Positions 43,027 through 51,709 of a stretch of 64,000 nucleotides of DNA are shown here, one piece after another. The notes under the pieces are model-generated. The model was not told where the DNA came from. It worked only from the letters and a program-made list of their open reading frames with translations, and ran no database searches. A program made the translations under genes and the position numbers. This DNA is from Algoriphagus sp. A40 (lineage in GTDB: Bacteria; Bacteroidota; Bacteroidia; Cytophagales; Cyclobacteriaceae). The stretch spans positions 124,001 to 188,000 of the forward strand of contig NZ_MUNY01000045.1 in the NCBI RefSeq assembly GCF_002002735.1, written 5' to 3'. How positions within the stretch are numbered: the stretch's first letter is position 1; each line of letters opens with the position of its first letter.

Positions 43027-43470
43027 TCAGATCGCTGTCTTTGCAAGTAATTTTCCATTGATATTGAATACACACTCCCATTCTTCATCGCCTTTTTCTA
43101 CTGCTAATTCATAGACGCTTCCATCCTTTTTTTCAGAGATTTCCGCTTCATCAATTTTGAATCCTGCGAAGTTCTGAGCTAATGTCTGCTTGATCGCTTC
43201 CGGAATTTCAGCTGCTTTGATTTCGTGTTCCGTCTCCTGCCAGGTTCCGCCTGTTGAAAAATTGGCTGAGTATTCTTTTCCGTCCTGCTTGAACTCTGCT
43301 TCCCATTCAGTGGCAGATTCCATATTCCAGTTGACCTTTTTTGAAGCGGGAAATTTCTGCGAAAAAGCAGTTTTAACAGCTGCCGGCACTTCCTTTTCAG
43401 AAGGCTCTCGAGCGCAGACACTTGCAGAAAGCATGACTCCAATTGATAAAATTGTGAGATACTTTTCCAT
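43027..43470 (-). CDS. PepSY-like periplasmic protein
   Basis: A 147-residue secreted protein (signal KYLTILSIGVMLSASVCA) with two PepSY-like beta repeats (AVKTAFSQKFPASKKVNWNM, AIKQTLAQNFAGFKIDEAEI). Family members are small periplasmic proteins often encoded near two-component systems. It lies between the histidine kinase and the TonB receptor genes and could buffer or sense the same ligand. Confidence 0.8.
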   Translation of the reverse strand: MEKYLTILSIGVMLSASVCAREPSEKEVPAAVKTAFSQKFPASKKVNWNMESATEWEAEFKQDGKEYSANFSTGGTWQETEHEIKAAEIPEAIKQTLAQNFAGFKIDEAEISEKKDGSVYELAVEKGDEEWECVFNINGKLLAKTAI

Positions 43471-43529
43471 TTGAAGTTTGGGTTCTGTAAAAATGATTAC
43501 CCAAAACTCGCACGAGATTTAGAAGACAT

Positions 43530-44819
43530 TTAGAATTTACTGAAGCGGACAGAGAAAATGTGGAAATAATCCGAAAAATCGTAGGTGATTTCCCATCCAT
43601 TTTGCTTGCAAATCTCTTTGACAATGGCCAACCCCAATCCACTGTTGGTAGTCTCTGTGGTAGAAATAGAAAATCGCTTGAATAAAAAATCCCGATTCAG
43701 CCTTTCCTTACCCGAGTTTCTAAAAGAAAAACCATTGTCATCCCATTCAATGCCGATTTCACCATTTGCTGAAGTGTGTCTTACTGCATTGGAAAGTAAA
43801 TTGTTGACCAGCGTTTCTGCGAGAAATTTACTTGACTTAAAAACACATTTACCTTTTCTGCTTTTCTGAAAGTTCAGCTTCTTTTCGCCAATATAATCCT
43901 GAAGCAGCTCTTCGCTTTTCTCAACTTTCTCCGCAAAATCTATTTCTGAGATATCCGAAAAATTACTGTTGTCGATTCTGGCCAGCAGGAGCAAATTCTT
44001 ATTCACTCGGGTTAGCCTTGCCAATGGAATCTGTATCGCATTAACCAATTCTGACTGATCAGAACTGAGTTTTTCATCCTGAAAAAGAATTTCCAATTTT
44101 GATTTCAGCAAGGCAATGGGAGTTTGCAATTCATGGGAAGCATTTGCGACAAAAGCCTTCTGTTGATTATAAACGCCAATATTTTCCGAAATCAGCTTGG
44201 AAATCGTATGGTTCAGAGACTCAAATTCCTCAATGTCGGTAGGTTCAAAAGTCAATTCTTTACCCGCACTCAAGTCAAAAGATTTCAACCTGGTCAGCGT
44301 ACTGTCAAAGGGTTCCCAGACACTTTTTGAAATCTTCCTGTTAAGTTGGATAAAACCGAAAACCAGTAATCCGTAAAGCAAAACTGTCACCAGACCGATG
44401 GCAAAAATAGTTTCATAGGCTTCCTCAACATTGGTTTCGATATTCAATAAATAGGGCTTATTATCAATCCGAATCACAGTTTGCAAACCTCGAAAACGAT
44501 CCCACTCAGACTCGTATTCATTGTATTTCGTTACTTCATAAATGCTATCCCGGCTACCACTGGCTTCTGTAATTGGCGTAATGGATGAACTCGGCTGCAA
44601 GGTGTTCCAAGTATGGAGAATCGTCTCCAAATCATGCCCGGACAGATGAGCCTGCTCGAATCGGTTTTCGATCCGCTCCATGATGATCTCATGATTGTCA
44701 TCTATCTCAGTCACCCAGATCCAATCCACCACCAAAAAGTAAATAGGAATGCTCACCAGCAGAATGATCAAAGCATAGATGGTAAAGGCTTTGAATGGTT
44801 TATCGAGAAGCTTGATCAT
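43530..44819 (-). CDS. Sensor histidine kinase
   Basis: A 429-residue kinase with two membrane helices (TIYALIILLVSIPIYFLVV; IFAIGLVTVLLYGLLVFGFI) bracketing a ~100-residue periplasmic sensor. The HisKA motif ANASHELQTPIALLKSKLEI holds H229, followed by LVNNLLSNAVRHT (N box) and GLGLAIVKEICKQ (G box). Its ATG overlaps the response regulator stop (ATGA); an ATG at 44828 is an alternative. It would sense an envelope signal and control the downstream genes. Confidence 0.9.
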   Translation of the reverse strand: MIKLLDKPFKAFTIYALIILLVSIPIYFLVVDWIWVTEIDDNHEIIMERIENRFEQAHLSGHDLETILHTWNTLQPSSSITPITEASGSRDSIYEVTKYNEYESEWDRFRGLQTVIRIDNKPYLLNIETNVEEAYETIFAIGLVTVLLYGLLVFGFIQLNRKISKSVWEPFDSTLTRLKSFDLSAGKELTFEPTDIEEFESLNHTISKLISENIGVYNQQKAFVANASHELQTPIALLKSKLEILFQDEKLSSDQSELVNAIQIPLARLTRVNKNLLLLARIDNSNFSDISEIDFAEKVEKSEELLQDYIGEKKLNFQKSRKGKCVFKSSKFLAETLVNNLLSNAVRHTSANGEIGIEWDDNGFSFRNSGKERLNRDFLFKRFSISTTETTNSGLGLAIVKEICKQNGWEITYDFSDYFHIFSVRFSKF

Positions 44820-45490
44820 ATTTCCCATTTATATCCAGTGCCATACTTTGTTTTCAAATAATTCCCATAGCCCCCCTCGCTGAGTTTTTTCTTCAGGTTC
44901 TTGACATGCGCGTAGACGAAATCATGACTATCAAACATATCCGCCAAATCTCCTGATAGATGCTCTGCCAAGGCGCTTTTGGATAAAACCCGATTCTTGT
45001 TGCCAATGAAGAAAAGTAGCAAGTCGTATTCTTTTTTTGTCAAAGGAATTCCATTACCACCTATTTGAACGGTTTTGGAAAGCAAATCAATTTTTACTTC
45101 ATTCTGAACAATCAGATTTGAAGGGTCAAACTGCTTTCTTCGAATCACCGAATGAATCCTCGCCGCTAACTCAGAATGATGAAATGGTTTGGCTAAGTAG
45201 TCATCTGCACCGATATTCAATCCCTTGATCTTGTCTTCCAAGGAGTTTTTGGCAGAAATGATTATTACACCGTCCTGCTTATTCTGACTTCTCAGATATT
45301 CCAAAATATCAAATCCATCTCCTCCGGGTAGCATCAAATCAAGCAAAATGCAGTCATACTGATAAAGACTTACTTTCTCCCTAGCCGAAGGAAAATCAGC
45401 GGCAGTCTCACATAGATAATTTTCCCCTGAGAGATAGTTTACAATATCTCTTGCCAGCTCCTTTTCGTCTTCTATCACCAAGATTTTCAT
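44816..45490 (-). CDS. OmpR-family response regulator
   Basis: A 224-residue protein with a receiver domain (KILVIEDEKELARDIVNYLS, phospho-acceptor D51 in CILLDLMLPGG, and LAKPFHHSELAARIHSVIRR) and a C-terminal winged helix (GIPLTKKEYDLLLFFIGNKN to YLKTKYGTGYKWEI). It is first in a minus-strand operon: regulator, kinase, PepSY-like, TonB receptor, GT2, GT39. The pairing resembles systems for cationic-peptide or metal-induced envelope modification. Confidence 0.92.
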   Translation of the reverse strand: MKILVIEDEKELARDIVNYLSGENYLCETAADFPSAREKVSLYQYDCILLDLMLPGGDGFDILEYLRSQNKQDGVIIISAKNSLEDKIKGLNIGADDYLAKPFHHSELAARIHSVIRRKQFDPSNLIVQNEVKIDLLSKTVQIGGNGIPLTKKEYDLLLFFIGNKNRVLSKSALAEHLSGDLADMFDSHDFVYAHVKNLKKKLSEGGYGNYLKTKYGTGYKWEI

Positions 45491-45563
45491 GCATTCAAAA
45501 TACGAATTGAATTTGGAAGGAATTTAGAATCGAAAAAAATAGAGCATTGTTAACCCCATGACC

Positions 45564-45586
45564 AAAAAAGGGGTTTCCCCCTTTCT
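45564..45586 (-). terminator. Intrinsic terminator of the ardC gene
   Basis: On the minus strand the sequence reads AAAGGGGG-AAA-CCCC followed by six Ts, directly after the ardC stop codon. It is a typical rho-independent terminator. Confidence 0.65.
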
Positions 45587-46560
45587 TAAAACGGACAGGT
45601 CATTAGAATATAATCTACCGCTTTCTGGGCTTTGGATGCCGCCTCAATCAACAGCTGCTTGTCATTTTTCAGCTGTGCGATCCAGTTCTGCAAGTATGCT
45701 GCTTGGTTGTCTATCAGATACTTATTCTCAATCCCCGTATAGCCGCAGAGGTACCCTGCTCCCATTTCGGCGATGAGTTCTTCCTTGCAATAGTTGGAGG
45801 ATCCAAAATAATCCATTTCCGCCACTCCCAGACGGTTTAGCCGGTTTTCACTTCCGGTTGAATGGACCAGCTCATGAAACAGAACCGCATAGTATCCTTC
45901 CGCTGTCTTAAACCTAGGCTTTGGTGGCATATTGATCAGATCCAATTGGGGATGATAGAAGGCTTCCTCCTTCTGGTGAATCAATTTGGGAGGATTCAGC
46001 ATCTCTGCATAGACCGCCTCACACTGTTCGATCGCCGGTATCCAGTTGTCTACAGGGGTTTCGGGCAGTTCCCAATCGATTCCTTCTATCAACTCTATCG
46101 GGAAGATCTTGTACTCCTTCAGAAAACAGGTCTTGATCAGTGCATCAATCGGATAGTCCCGAACCAGTTCGGCAGGTATGTTCCTTCCTGTCTCCTTGTG
46201 CCTGTAGACGAAGTTCCAGTAGCAGACCGGGATCGCCTTCGCTCCTTTTTTGATCCTCCCTCCCAGACTTTCGGCTTGTTTGAATGTCAGGTAGTAAGGA
46301 GACTCGTGCTGAAGTGCCAGTAGAATCCAGAGGTTGATTCCGCGGTAGGGCTTTTTGGTCAGATAGTTGGCAGGCATCCCTTTCACGCTCCAGGGCTGAT
46401 GCCATGGGATGATACCCTGTTCCAGCCGTTCCAGGATAAGGCGGTTAAAAGTCTCATACACATCATAGGGGGAAATCCTGGTCTCCGATGTGGTTTTCTT
46501 CCTTGCTGCGGATCTGCCAGACTTGGCTGATTTTCCAGAGGTTTTTGCTGTAGTTTTCAT
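45586..46560 (-). CDS. ardC: ArdC-family antirestriction protein (ssDNA-binding plus zincin)
   Basis: A 324-residue protein: a basic tail, an ArdC N-terminal ssDNA-binding domain (RLEQGIIPWHQPWSVKGMPA, GINLWILLALQHESPYYLTF), and a C-terminal zincin metallopeptidase with FHELVHSTG (H229, E230, H233). ArdC proteins protect incoming single-stranded conjugative DNA from restriction. It lies next to the tra region as usual in ICEs. The 5' leader contains a large structured element (46606-46708). Confidence 0.88.
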   Translation of the reverse strand: MKTTAKTSGKSAKSGRSAARKKTTSETRISPYDVYETFNRLILERLEQGIIPWHQPWSVKGMPANYLTKKPYRGINLWILLALQHESPYYLTFKQAESLGGRIKKGAKAIPVCYWNFVYRHKETGRNIPAELVRDYPIDALIKTCFLKEYKIFPIELIEGIDWELPETPVDNWIPAIEQCEAVYAEMLNPPKLIHQKEEAFYHPQLDLINMPPKPRFKTAEGYYAVLFHELVHSTGSENRLNRLGVAEMDYFGSSNYCKEELIAEMGAGYLCGYTGIENKYLIDNQAAYLQNWIAQLKNDKQLLIEAASKAQKAVDYILMTCPF

Positions 46561-46605
46561 TTTTCTTTACGTTTTAGTTAGAAATGAACTGATACAGCAG
46601 TCCCC

Positions 46606-46708
46606 GCGGGAAGGAGGCACTAAGTGCAAGAGGAAACGGAATAAACCAGCAAAGGCAAGAGTGCGGGCTTTATGCCGTAGTCTCTTGCCTCGTGTGTCGC
46701 CTCCCCGC
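46606..46708. ncRNA. Structured element, copy 1 (upstream of ardC)
   Basis: Outer stem GCGG (46606-46609) and GGAGGC (46613-46618) pairs with GCCTCC-CCGC (46699-46708). Inner stem GCAAGAG (46626-46632) pairs with CTCTTGC (46682-46688). The 49-nt core (46633-46681) shares GGAATAAAC-x-AGC and GCTTTATGCCG with a second copy near 47.7 kb, and the core length is identical. It lies in the leader of the minus-strand ardC gene. It may be a regulatory RNA, or a DNA structure used in transfer; no known family is recognised. Confidence 0.65.
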
Positions 46709-46786
46709 TAACTTAGCTGGAGCAGGGAGTAAATAAAATTAAAGGTTTAGGGGTAGTTTAAAGGGCCCTTTAAAAAACTATTATAA

Positions 46787-47083
46787 ATGAACCTGGGAAT
46801 GGACGGCATTGCCTTTATCGATAGGATAATCATTCAATTCCGTCCTCTTAAGATTGTATCAAAAACGAATCTTAAGGCAGGCTTCACTGATAATTCAGAT
46901 GAAATATCCCTGGCTCATTTTTGCAAAACTATCCCGGAATCTGTCCCGGCGCTCCAGAATTTGAGAAACCGGACAATGATACCCTATTCCTGCTTGGGCG
47001 GCGTGATCTATTACCATCAAGAGGAAGTAAAAAAACTGCTCTTAAAGCAGGGATCGACCGAAAATCCGTTTGGGAAAATCTGA
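46787..47083 (+). CDS. MerR/excisionase-like small helix-turn-helix protein
   Basis: A 98-residue protein whose C-terminal part (PALQNLRNRTMIPYSCLGGV, then YYHQEEVKKLLLK) matches the winged-helix layout of excisionase/MerR-like proteins in Bacteroidota mobile elements. The same pattern occurs in the protein at 58942-59211. The N-terminal 40 residues look divergent. It lies alone between ardC and radC, both on the other strand. Confidence 0.55.
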   Translation: MNLGMDGIAFIDRIIIQFRPLKIVSKTNLKAGFTDNSDEISLAHFCKTIPESVPALQNLRNRTMIPYSCLGGVIYYHQEEVKKLLLKQGSTENPFGKI

Positions 47084-47173
47084 TTAAAATAGGCCCAAAC
47101 CACCTTCTGGTTGGATCCCCGATGCGAGATTCATTCCTAAAACCGGTAAAATACTATTTAAAAAAAGAGGAGC

Positions 47174-47644
47174 CTAAAGCTCCCCTTCGTCAGCGAAGGA
47201 ATAGTATCCCTCCCGGCCCAGGATGATGTGGTCCAAGACCGGAAGATCCAAGGCCCTTCCAATCTCCACCAACCGTCTGGTCAGTCTTTTGTCCTGTTCG
47301 GAAGGCAGAAGATTTCCCGAAGGATGATTGTGGCTGAGTACAATCGATGAAGCATTGGCTTTCAATGCTGCGGCAAAGACAACCTTGGCATCCACGACCG
47401 TTCCGGCTGTTCCTCCCGTACTGACCGTGGAAATTCCCAACACCCGGTTTCCCCTGCTGAGCAACATCACCTGAAACTGCTCGACATATTCCAAAGAATC
47501 CTGATTCCAGAATCGGAGCAGGACCTCATACACCTGTCTGGAACAGTCAACTTTCGGTCTCTGACTGAGACTTACTTTTGGACGATACGACAGCGTGATC
47601 TCCGCTACGGTATTCAGATCAATTGACTCATTTAAAGCTTCCAT
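47174..47644 (-). CDS. radC: RadC-family JAB/MPN protein
   Basis: A 156-residue protein with the JAMM motif SHNHPSGNLLPSEQD and upstream VLGISTVSTGGTAGTVVDAK, typical of RadC-like proteins of mobile elements. Despite the name, a repair role is not established. I chose the ATG at 47644, since the longer frame starts within the structured element. The 5' leader contains the second copy of that element. Confidence 0.85.
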   Translation of the reverse strand: MEALNESIDLNTVAEITLSYRPKVSLSQRPKVDCSRQVYEVLLRFWNQDSLEYVEQFQVMLLSRGNRVLGISTVSTGGTAGTVVDAKVVFAAALKANASSIVLSHNHPSGNLLPSEQDKRLTRRLVEIGRALDLPVLDHIILGREGYYSFADEGEL

Positions 47645-47698
47645 AATTTTTTTCGTTTTGGTGAAACATGAATTATGGAATCCTCCCAGTCCTGATCC

Positions 47699-47799
47699 GA
47701 CCAAGGCCAAGAGGAAAAGGAATAAACAAGCGGGGGATTGCGGGAAAGCTTTATGCCGGAAGCTCTTGGCCGCACGGAGGATGCAGGGCTACCTTGGTC
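47699..47799. ncRNA. Structured element, copy 2 (upstream of radC)
   Basis: Outer stem GACCAAGG (47699-47706) pairs with CCTTGGTC (47792-47799). An inner stem GGCCAAGAG (47705-47713) pairs with CTCTTGGCC (47763-47771). The 49-nt core (47714-47762) matches copy 1 at GGAATAAAC-x-AGC and GCTTTATGCCG, while the stems differ but keep pairing. Further complementarity extends out to 47671 and 47806. Same relative orientation as copy 1; both are 5' of minus-strand genes. Confidence 0.65.
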
Positions 47800-47948
47800 C
47801 ATAATTCAGGGACACCCTTTCTCTGCCAAAAAAAAAACCAAATCTTTTTTTAGTAGCTACCACAACAGTGTAAAAAACAGGGATTTGCCGCATGCAGATT
47901 TGCTTCTGTCAACGGGACACAAACCCGATTCACCAAAACAGAAATCCC

Positions 47949-48383
47949 ATGTTGGAAGCTATTACCTGGAACCATTACTTCAGCATCCTAGCCATAGGAC
48001 TAACAGCCTATTATCTGGGGATCGCTATACTCTACTACCCTCAAGAACTTCGCGGCCTGGTTTCCGGAAAAACCATGCAGTTCAATCTATCCCCCCTGCA
48101 GGAAAAGGAGCGGCACCTGAGCAAGACCGGGGCGAATGAGATTAACCCATTGGAAGAACTGGAGATCACGGTTGCGGAACTCAAAGGCATACTCGGAAGG
48201 GCGGGAAACCTGACAGACCCATACCAGCTGCTAGATCAGTTAAGGGATGCGCTGTCCAACCACCCCGGGCTTCGGGAGCCCGCCCACCGGGTTGCCATTT
48301 ACAACTTTCTCCAGAGACACATCCCCAAATACACCCCCCACAGTTTCAGCGAATCAGAACTGAAGGCGCTCTGGAAAGAATAA
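47949..48383 (+). CDS. Conjugative-element membrane protein before traE
   Basis: A 144-residue protein with one N-terminal membrane helix (FSILAIGLTAYYLGIAILYY) and a soluble helical domain (NPLEELEITVAELKGILGRA, YQLLDQLRDALSNHP). Its place just before traE matches the small traC/traD-position genes of Bacteroidota tra operons. The start at 47949 keeps the membrane helix near the N-terminus. Confidence 0.65.
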   Translation: MLEAITWNHYFSILAIGLTAYYLGIAILYYPQELRGLVSGKTMQFNLSPLQEKERHLSKTGANEINPLEELEITVAELKGILGRAGNLTDPYQLLDQLRDALSNHPGLREPAHRVAIYNFLQRHIPKYTPHSFSESELKALWKE

Positions 48384-48468
48384 CACGCTACTACAATGCA
48401 TCACTCCTACTCCTTCAAGAAGGAACAGAGTCACTCCTCAAACATTCCAAACCTTAAAATCCCATCCC

Positions 48469-48798
48469 ATGAAAATTCCAAAAAACAACATCGTTTCAAA
48501 AAAAGGAAAAGCAGGCCTTTCCACGCTACTCCTCATCATCAGTTCGGTTTCTGCCCAAGCCCAAGACGGTCTGGCCGGTATTGCCGAAGCAGACCGGCAG
48601 GTGAGAAGCTACTTTGCCGCAGGTACCAGCCTGATGTATGCCATCGGAGCCGTTCTGGGGCTGATCGGCGCAGTCAAAGTCTATCAAAAATGGAATGCGG
48701 GTGATCCCGATACAGGAAAGGTTGCCGCAGCCTGGTTTGGCAGCTGCGTGTTTTTGGTAGTCGTAGCCACCGTCATCCAATCCTTCTTTGGAGTCTAA
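48469..48798 (+). CDS. traE: Conjugative transfer protein TraE (DUF4134)
   Basis: A 109-residue protein with a signal-like N-terminus, then GIAEADRQVRSYFAAGTSLM and two membrane helices (YAIGAVLGLIGAVKVYQKWN; WFGSCVFLVVVATVIQSFFG). This is the DUF4134/TraE pattern, a VirB2-like small subunit of the type IV secretion machine. traF follows after 22 bp. Confidence 0.9.
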   Translation: MKIPKNNIVSKKGKAGLSTLLLIISSVSAQAQDGLAGIAEADRQVRSYFAAGTSLMYAIGAVLGLIGAVKVYQKWNAGDPDTGKVAAAWFGSCVFLVVVATVIQSFFGV

Positions 48799-48820
48799 GA
48801 CCTCCCTCACTCCACTCACC

Positions 48821-49150
48821 ATGTCTATCAGCATTTATAAGATCAACAAAGGGATCAACAAACCCATCGAGTTTAAGGGATTAAAAGCCCAGTACATCTG
48901 GTACCTCGGTGCCGGTGTGCTGGCAAACCTGATCCTCTTTGTCCTACTCTACATCCTGGGAATCCATCCATTTGTCTGTATGGGACTTGTCGGGATGTCA
49001 GGAACCCTGCTGGTCATCCAGGTTTATAGGCTCAGCCAGCGGTATGGAGAACATGGCCTGAGCAAGAAATTCGCATACCGACAAGTTCCCCATGCGATTC
49101 GGCTTAGATCCAGAGGAGTATTCCGCAAGGTAAAAACCAAAAAAAGGTAG
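48821..49150 (+). CDS. traF: Conjugative transfer protein TraF (DUF4133)
   Basis: A 109-residue protein: SISIYKINKGINKPIEFKGL, two membrane helices (YIWYLGAGVLANLILFVLLY; FVCMGLVGMSGTLLVIQVYR), then a basic C-terminus (YRQVPHAIRLRSRGVFRKVK). It matches DUF4133/TraF, a VirB3-like membrane subunit. The start at 48821 follows the traE stop. Confidence 0.9.
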   Translation: MSISIYKINKGINKPIEFKGLKAQYIWYLGAGVLANLILFVLLYILGIHPFVCMGLVGMSGTLLVIQVYRLSQRYGEHGLSKKFAYRQVPHAIRLRSRGVFRKVKTKKR

Positions 49151-49217
49151 GTCCGGATTCCCTGACAACCGCCACCCCTATCCCCATTCCCTCTACAAAT
49201 TCCAATCCCACAGTTCC

Positions 49218-51677
49218 ATGGAAAGATTACTAGAAAAGCATTTCCCTATCCTGAGTATTGAACAGGACTGCATCCTTTCCAAGATGGGAGATATCACCGT
49301 TGCCTACCAGCTTAGCCTCCCTGAGATCTTTACCCTCAGTGACCGGGATTATGAGGCCTTCCATCAGGGCTGGATCAAGGCCATCAAAGCCCTGCCCCAA
49401 AACAGCATTCTGCACAAGCAGGACTGGTTCGTAGAACGCAGCTATGCCGCAGATTTCAACAAAGAAAGCGACAGTTTCCTGGACCGCAGCAGCGAGCGGT
49501 TCTTCAACGAAAGACCCTTCTTGGATCATTCCTGCTATCTCTTTCTCAGCCTCAAACCCAAAAACAGAAAGCCCGCCAGCAGCCTGCTTTCCAACCTGCT
49601 CCGCTCCCACATTATTCCCGAAGAACTGAACCTTTCCCAGACGCTCAACACCTTTCTGGATGCCTGTGGGCAGTTGGAGCGAATCCTAAGCGACAGTGGT
49701 TTTGTAGGAATCCACCGGCTCAAAGAAGACTCGATCTACAGCATCCAAGATCAAAAAGGGATTCTGGAAAAATATTGCAGTCTTTCTGAAAACTATGCGT
49801 CAACCTGGATCGGTGACATCCGCCTAAAGCCCCTCCTGCAAGTAGGCAACAAATCCTGCAAAATATTCAGCATCAGTGAACCGGAAGATCTTCCCGCACT
49901 CTGTGGCAGCAGGATCAATTATGACAGATACAGCACAGACAACAGCAAGTTCAGTGTGGGATTTGCCTCATCACTGGGTCAGTTGCTTTCCTGTAATCAC
50001 ATCTACAATCAATACCTCTTTATCGGGGATGCCCAAAAAACCCTCAAAGAAATGGAATCCAAACGGCTTCGGCTCCAGTCCCTGGCCAACTACAGCAGGG
50101 AAAATGCAATCGCCCGTGACGCCACCAATGATTTCCTCAATGAAGCCATCGGGCATCAGAGACTCCCGATAAAGGCCCATTTCAATATTTTGGCATGGAC
50201 CGAGGATGTCAACCAGCTCTCCGAGATCAAAAAACAGGTAGGGGCTGCCTTTACCCAGATGGAGGCATCAGTAAAGGAGGAAACTGTGGGTGCCCCGCAG
50301 ATCTTCTGGGCGGGAATTCCCGGAAACAGTGCGGATTTTCCCATGAATGACACCTTCGACACCTTTCTGGAACCAGCTACTTGTTTTCTCAATCTGGAAA
50401 CCGCCTATCAAAGCTCCATCAGTCCCTTCGGAATCAGACTGGGCGACCGGCAGACGGGAAAACCCATTCATGTAGACCTTTCGGACGAACCGGTCAAACG
50501 CGGTATCTGCACCAACAGAAACAAATTCATCCTTGGACCCAGCGGCTCCGGGAAGTCCTTTTTCACCAATCACCTGGTTCGGAGTTACTACGAACAGGGC
50601 ACCCATGTAGTCCTGGTGGATGTGGGACATTCCTACAAAGGACTTTGCGACCTGATCAAGGGCTACTATTTCACCTACGATGAGAGAAACCCCATCCGAT
50701 TCAATCCCTTCTACATCGCCGAAGGGGATCAATTGGATACCGAAAAGAAGGAAAGTATCAAAACCCTGCTCCTGGCACTCTGGAAGAAAGACAACGAGAC
50801 CTTCCGGCGCAGTGAATATGTCGCCTTATCCAACGCCCTGAAAGGCTATTTCGAGAAAATCGACAGCAACCCTTTGCTATTGCCCTCTTTCAATACCTTC
50901 TACGAATACCTGCAGGGTGATTTCAAAACCCTGCTTTATGCAGAACAGGTGAAAGAAAAGGACTTTGACATCAGCAACTTCCTGTATGTGCTGCGGCCCT
51001 ATTACCGGGGAGGTGAATTTGATTACCTGCTCAACGCGACCGAAAATCTGGATCTCCTTCAGGAACGCTTTATCGTCTTCGAACTGGATATGATCAAAGA
51101 CCATCCCATCCTTTTCCCGGTGGTTACCATCATCATCATGGAAGTCTTTATCAATAAGATGCGGAAGCTCAAGGGCATCCGCAAACTGATCCTGATCGAA
51201 GAAGCATGGAAGGCCATTGCAAAGGAAGGCATGGCAGAATACATCAAATACCTCTTTAAAACAGTCCGGAAGTTCTATGGCGAAGCCATTGTGGTCACCC
51301 AGGAAGTAGAGGACATTATCAGCTCCCCGGTGGTCAAACAGGCCATCATCAACAACAGCGACTGCAAGATTCTGCTCGACCAGTCCAAGTACCAAAACAA
51401 GTTTGACCAGATCCAACAACTCCTGGGTCTGACCGACAAGGAAAGGGCGCTGGTACTCTCAGTCAACAAAGCAAATGACCCCAGACGCAGGTACAAGGAA
51501 GTCTTTATCAGTTTGGGAGGCACACAATCCAAAGTGTACCGCACGGAAGTATCCAAAGAGGAATACCTGGCCTACACCACCGAAGAGACGGAGAAGATCA
51601 AAGTGATGGAATACGCAGAGCGGTTTGGCTCCATCCAACACGGCATCGCAGCCCTTTGCGCAGAATCCGAAACCTAA
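49218..51677 (+). CDS. traG: Conjugation ATPase TraG (VirB4-like)
   Basis: An 819-residue protein with a DUF3875-type N-terminus (LEKHFPILSIEQDCILSKMG) and a VirB4-like ATPase: Walker A GPSGSGKSF near residue 440, Walker B KLILIEEAWKAI near 656-665. It powers the type IV secretion machine. Motifs are intact and there is no frameshift, so the machine looks functional. Confidence 0.94.
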   Translation: MERLLEKHFPILSIEQDCILSKMGDITVAYQLSLPEIFTLSDRDYEAFHQGWIKAIKALPQNSILHKQDWFVERSYAADFNKESDSFLDRSSERFFNERPFLDHSCYLFLSLKPKNRKPASSLLSNLLRSHIIPEELNLSQTLNTFLDACGQLERILSDSGFVGIHRLKEDSIYSIQDQKGILEKYCSLSENYASTWIGDIRLKPLLQVGNKSCKIFSISEPEDLPALCGSRINYDRYSTDNSKFSVGFASSLGQLLSCNHIYNQYLFIGDAQKTLKEMESKRLRLQSLANYSRENAIARDATNDFLNEAIGHQRLPIKAHFNILAWTEDVNQLSEIKKQVGAAFTQMEASVKEETVGAPQIFWAGIPGNSADFPMNDTFDTFLEPATCFLNLETAYQSSISPFGIRLGDRQTGKPIHVDLSDEPVKRGICTNRNKFILGPSGSGKSFFTNHLVRSYYEQGTHVVLVDVGHSYKGLCDLIKGYYFTYDERNPIRFNPFYIAEGDQLDTEKKESIKTLLLALWKKDNETFRRSEYVALSNALKGYFEKIDSNPLLLPSFNTFYEYLQGDFKTLLYAEQVKEKDFDISNFLYVLRPYYRGGEFDYLLNATENLDLLQERFIVFELDMIKDHPILFPVVTIIIMEVFINKMRKLKGIRKLILIEEAWKAIAKEGMAEYIKYLFKTVRKFYGEAIVVTQEVEDIISSPVVKQAIINNSDCKILLDQSKYQNKFDQIQQLLGLTDKERALVLSVNKANDPRRRYKEVFISLGGTQSKVYRTEVSKEEYLAYTTEETEKIKVMEYAERFGSIQHGIAALCAESET

Positions 51678-51709
51678 ATCTCTAACCTAAACCACCAATC
51701 TAAAGCCAT

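Noticed and set aside
46921..47226. 101-codon plus-strand frame overlapping the excisionase-like gene
   Set aside because: Out of frame with the gene that shows the helix-turn-helix pattern.
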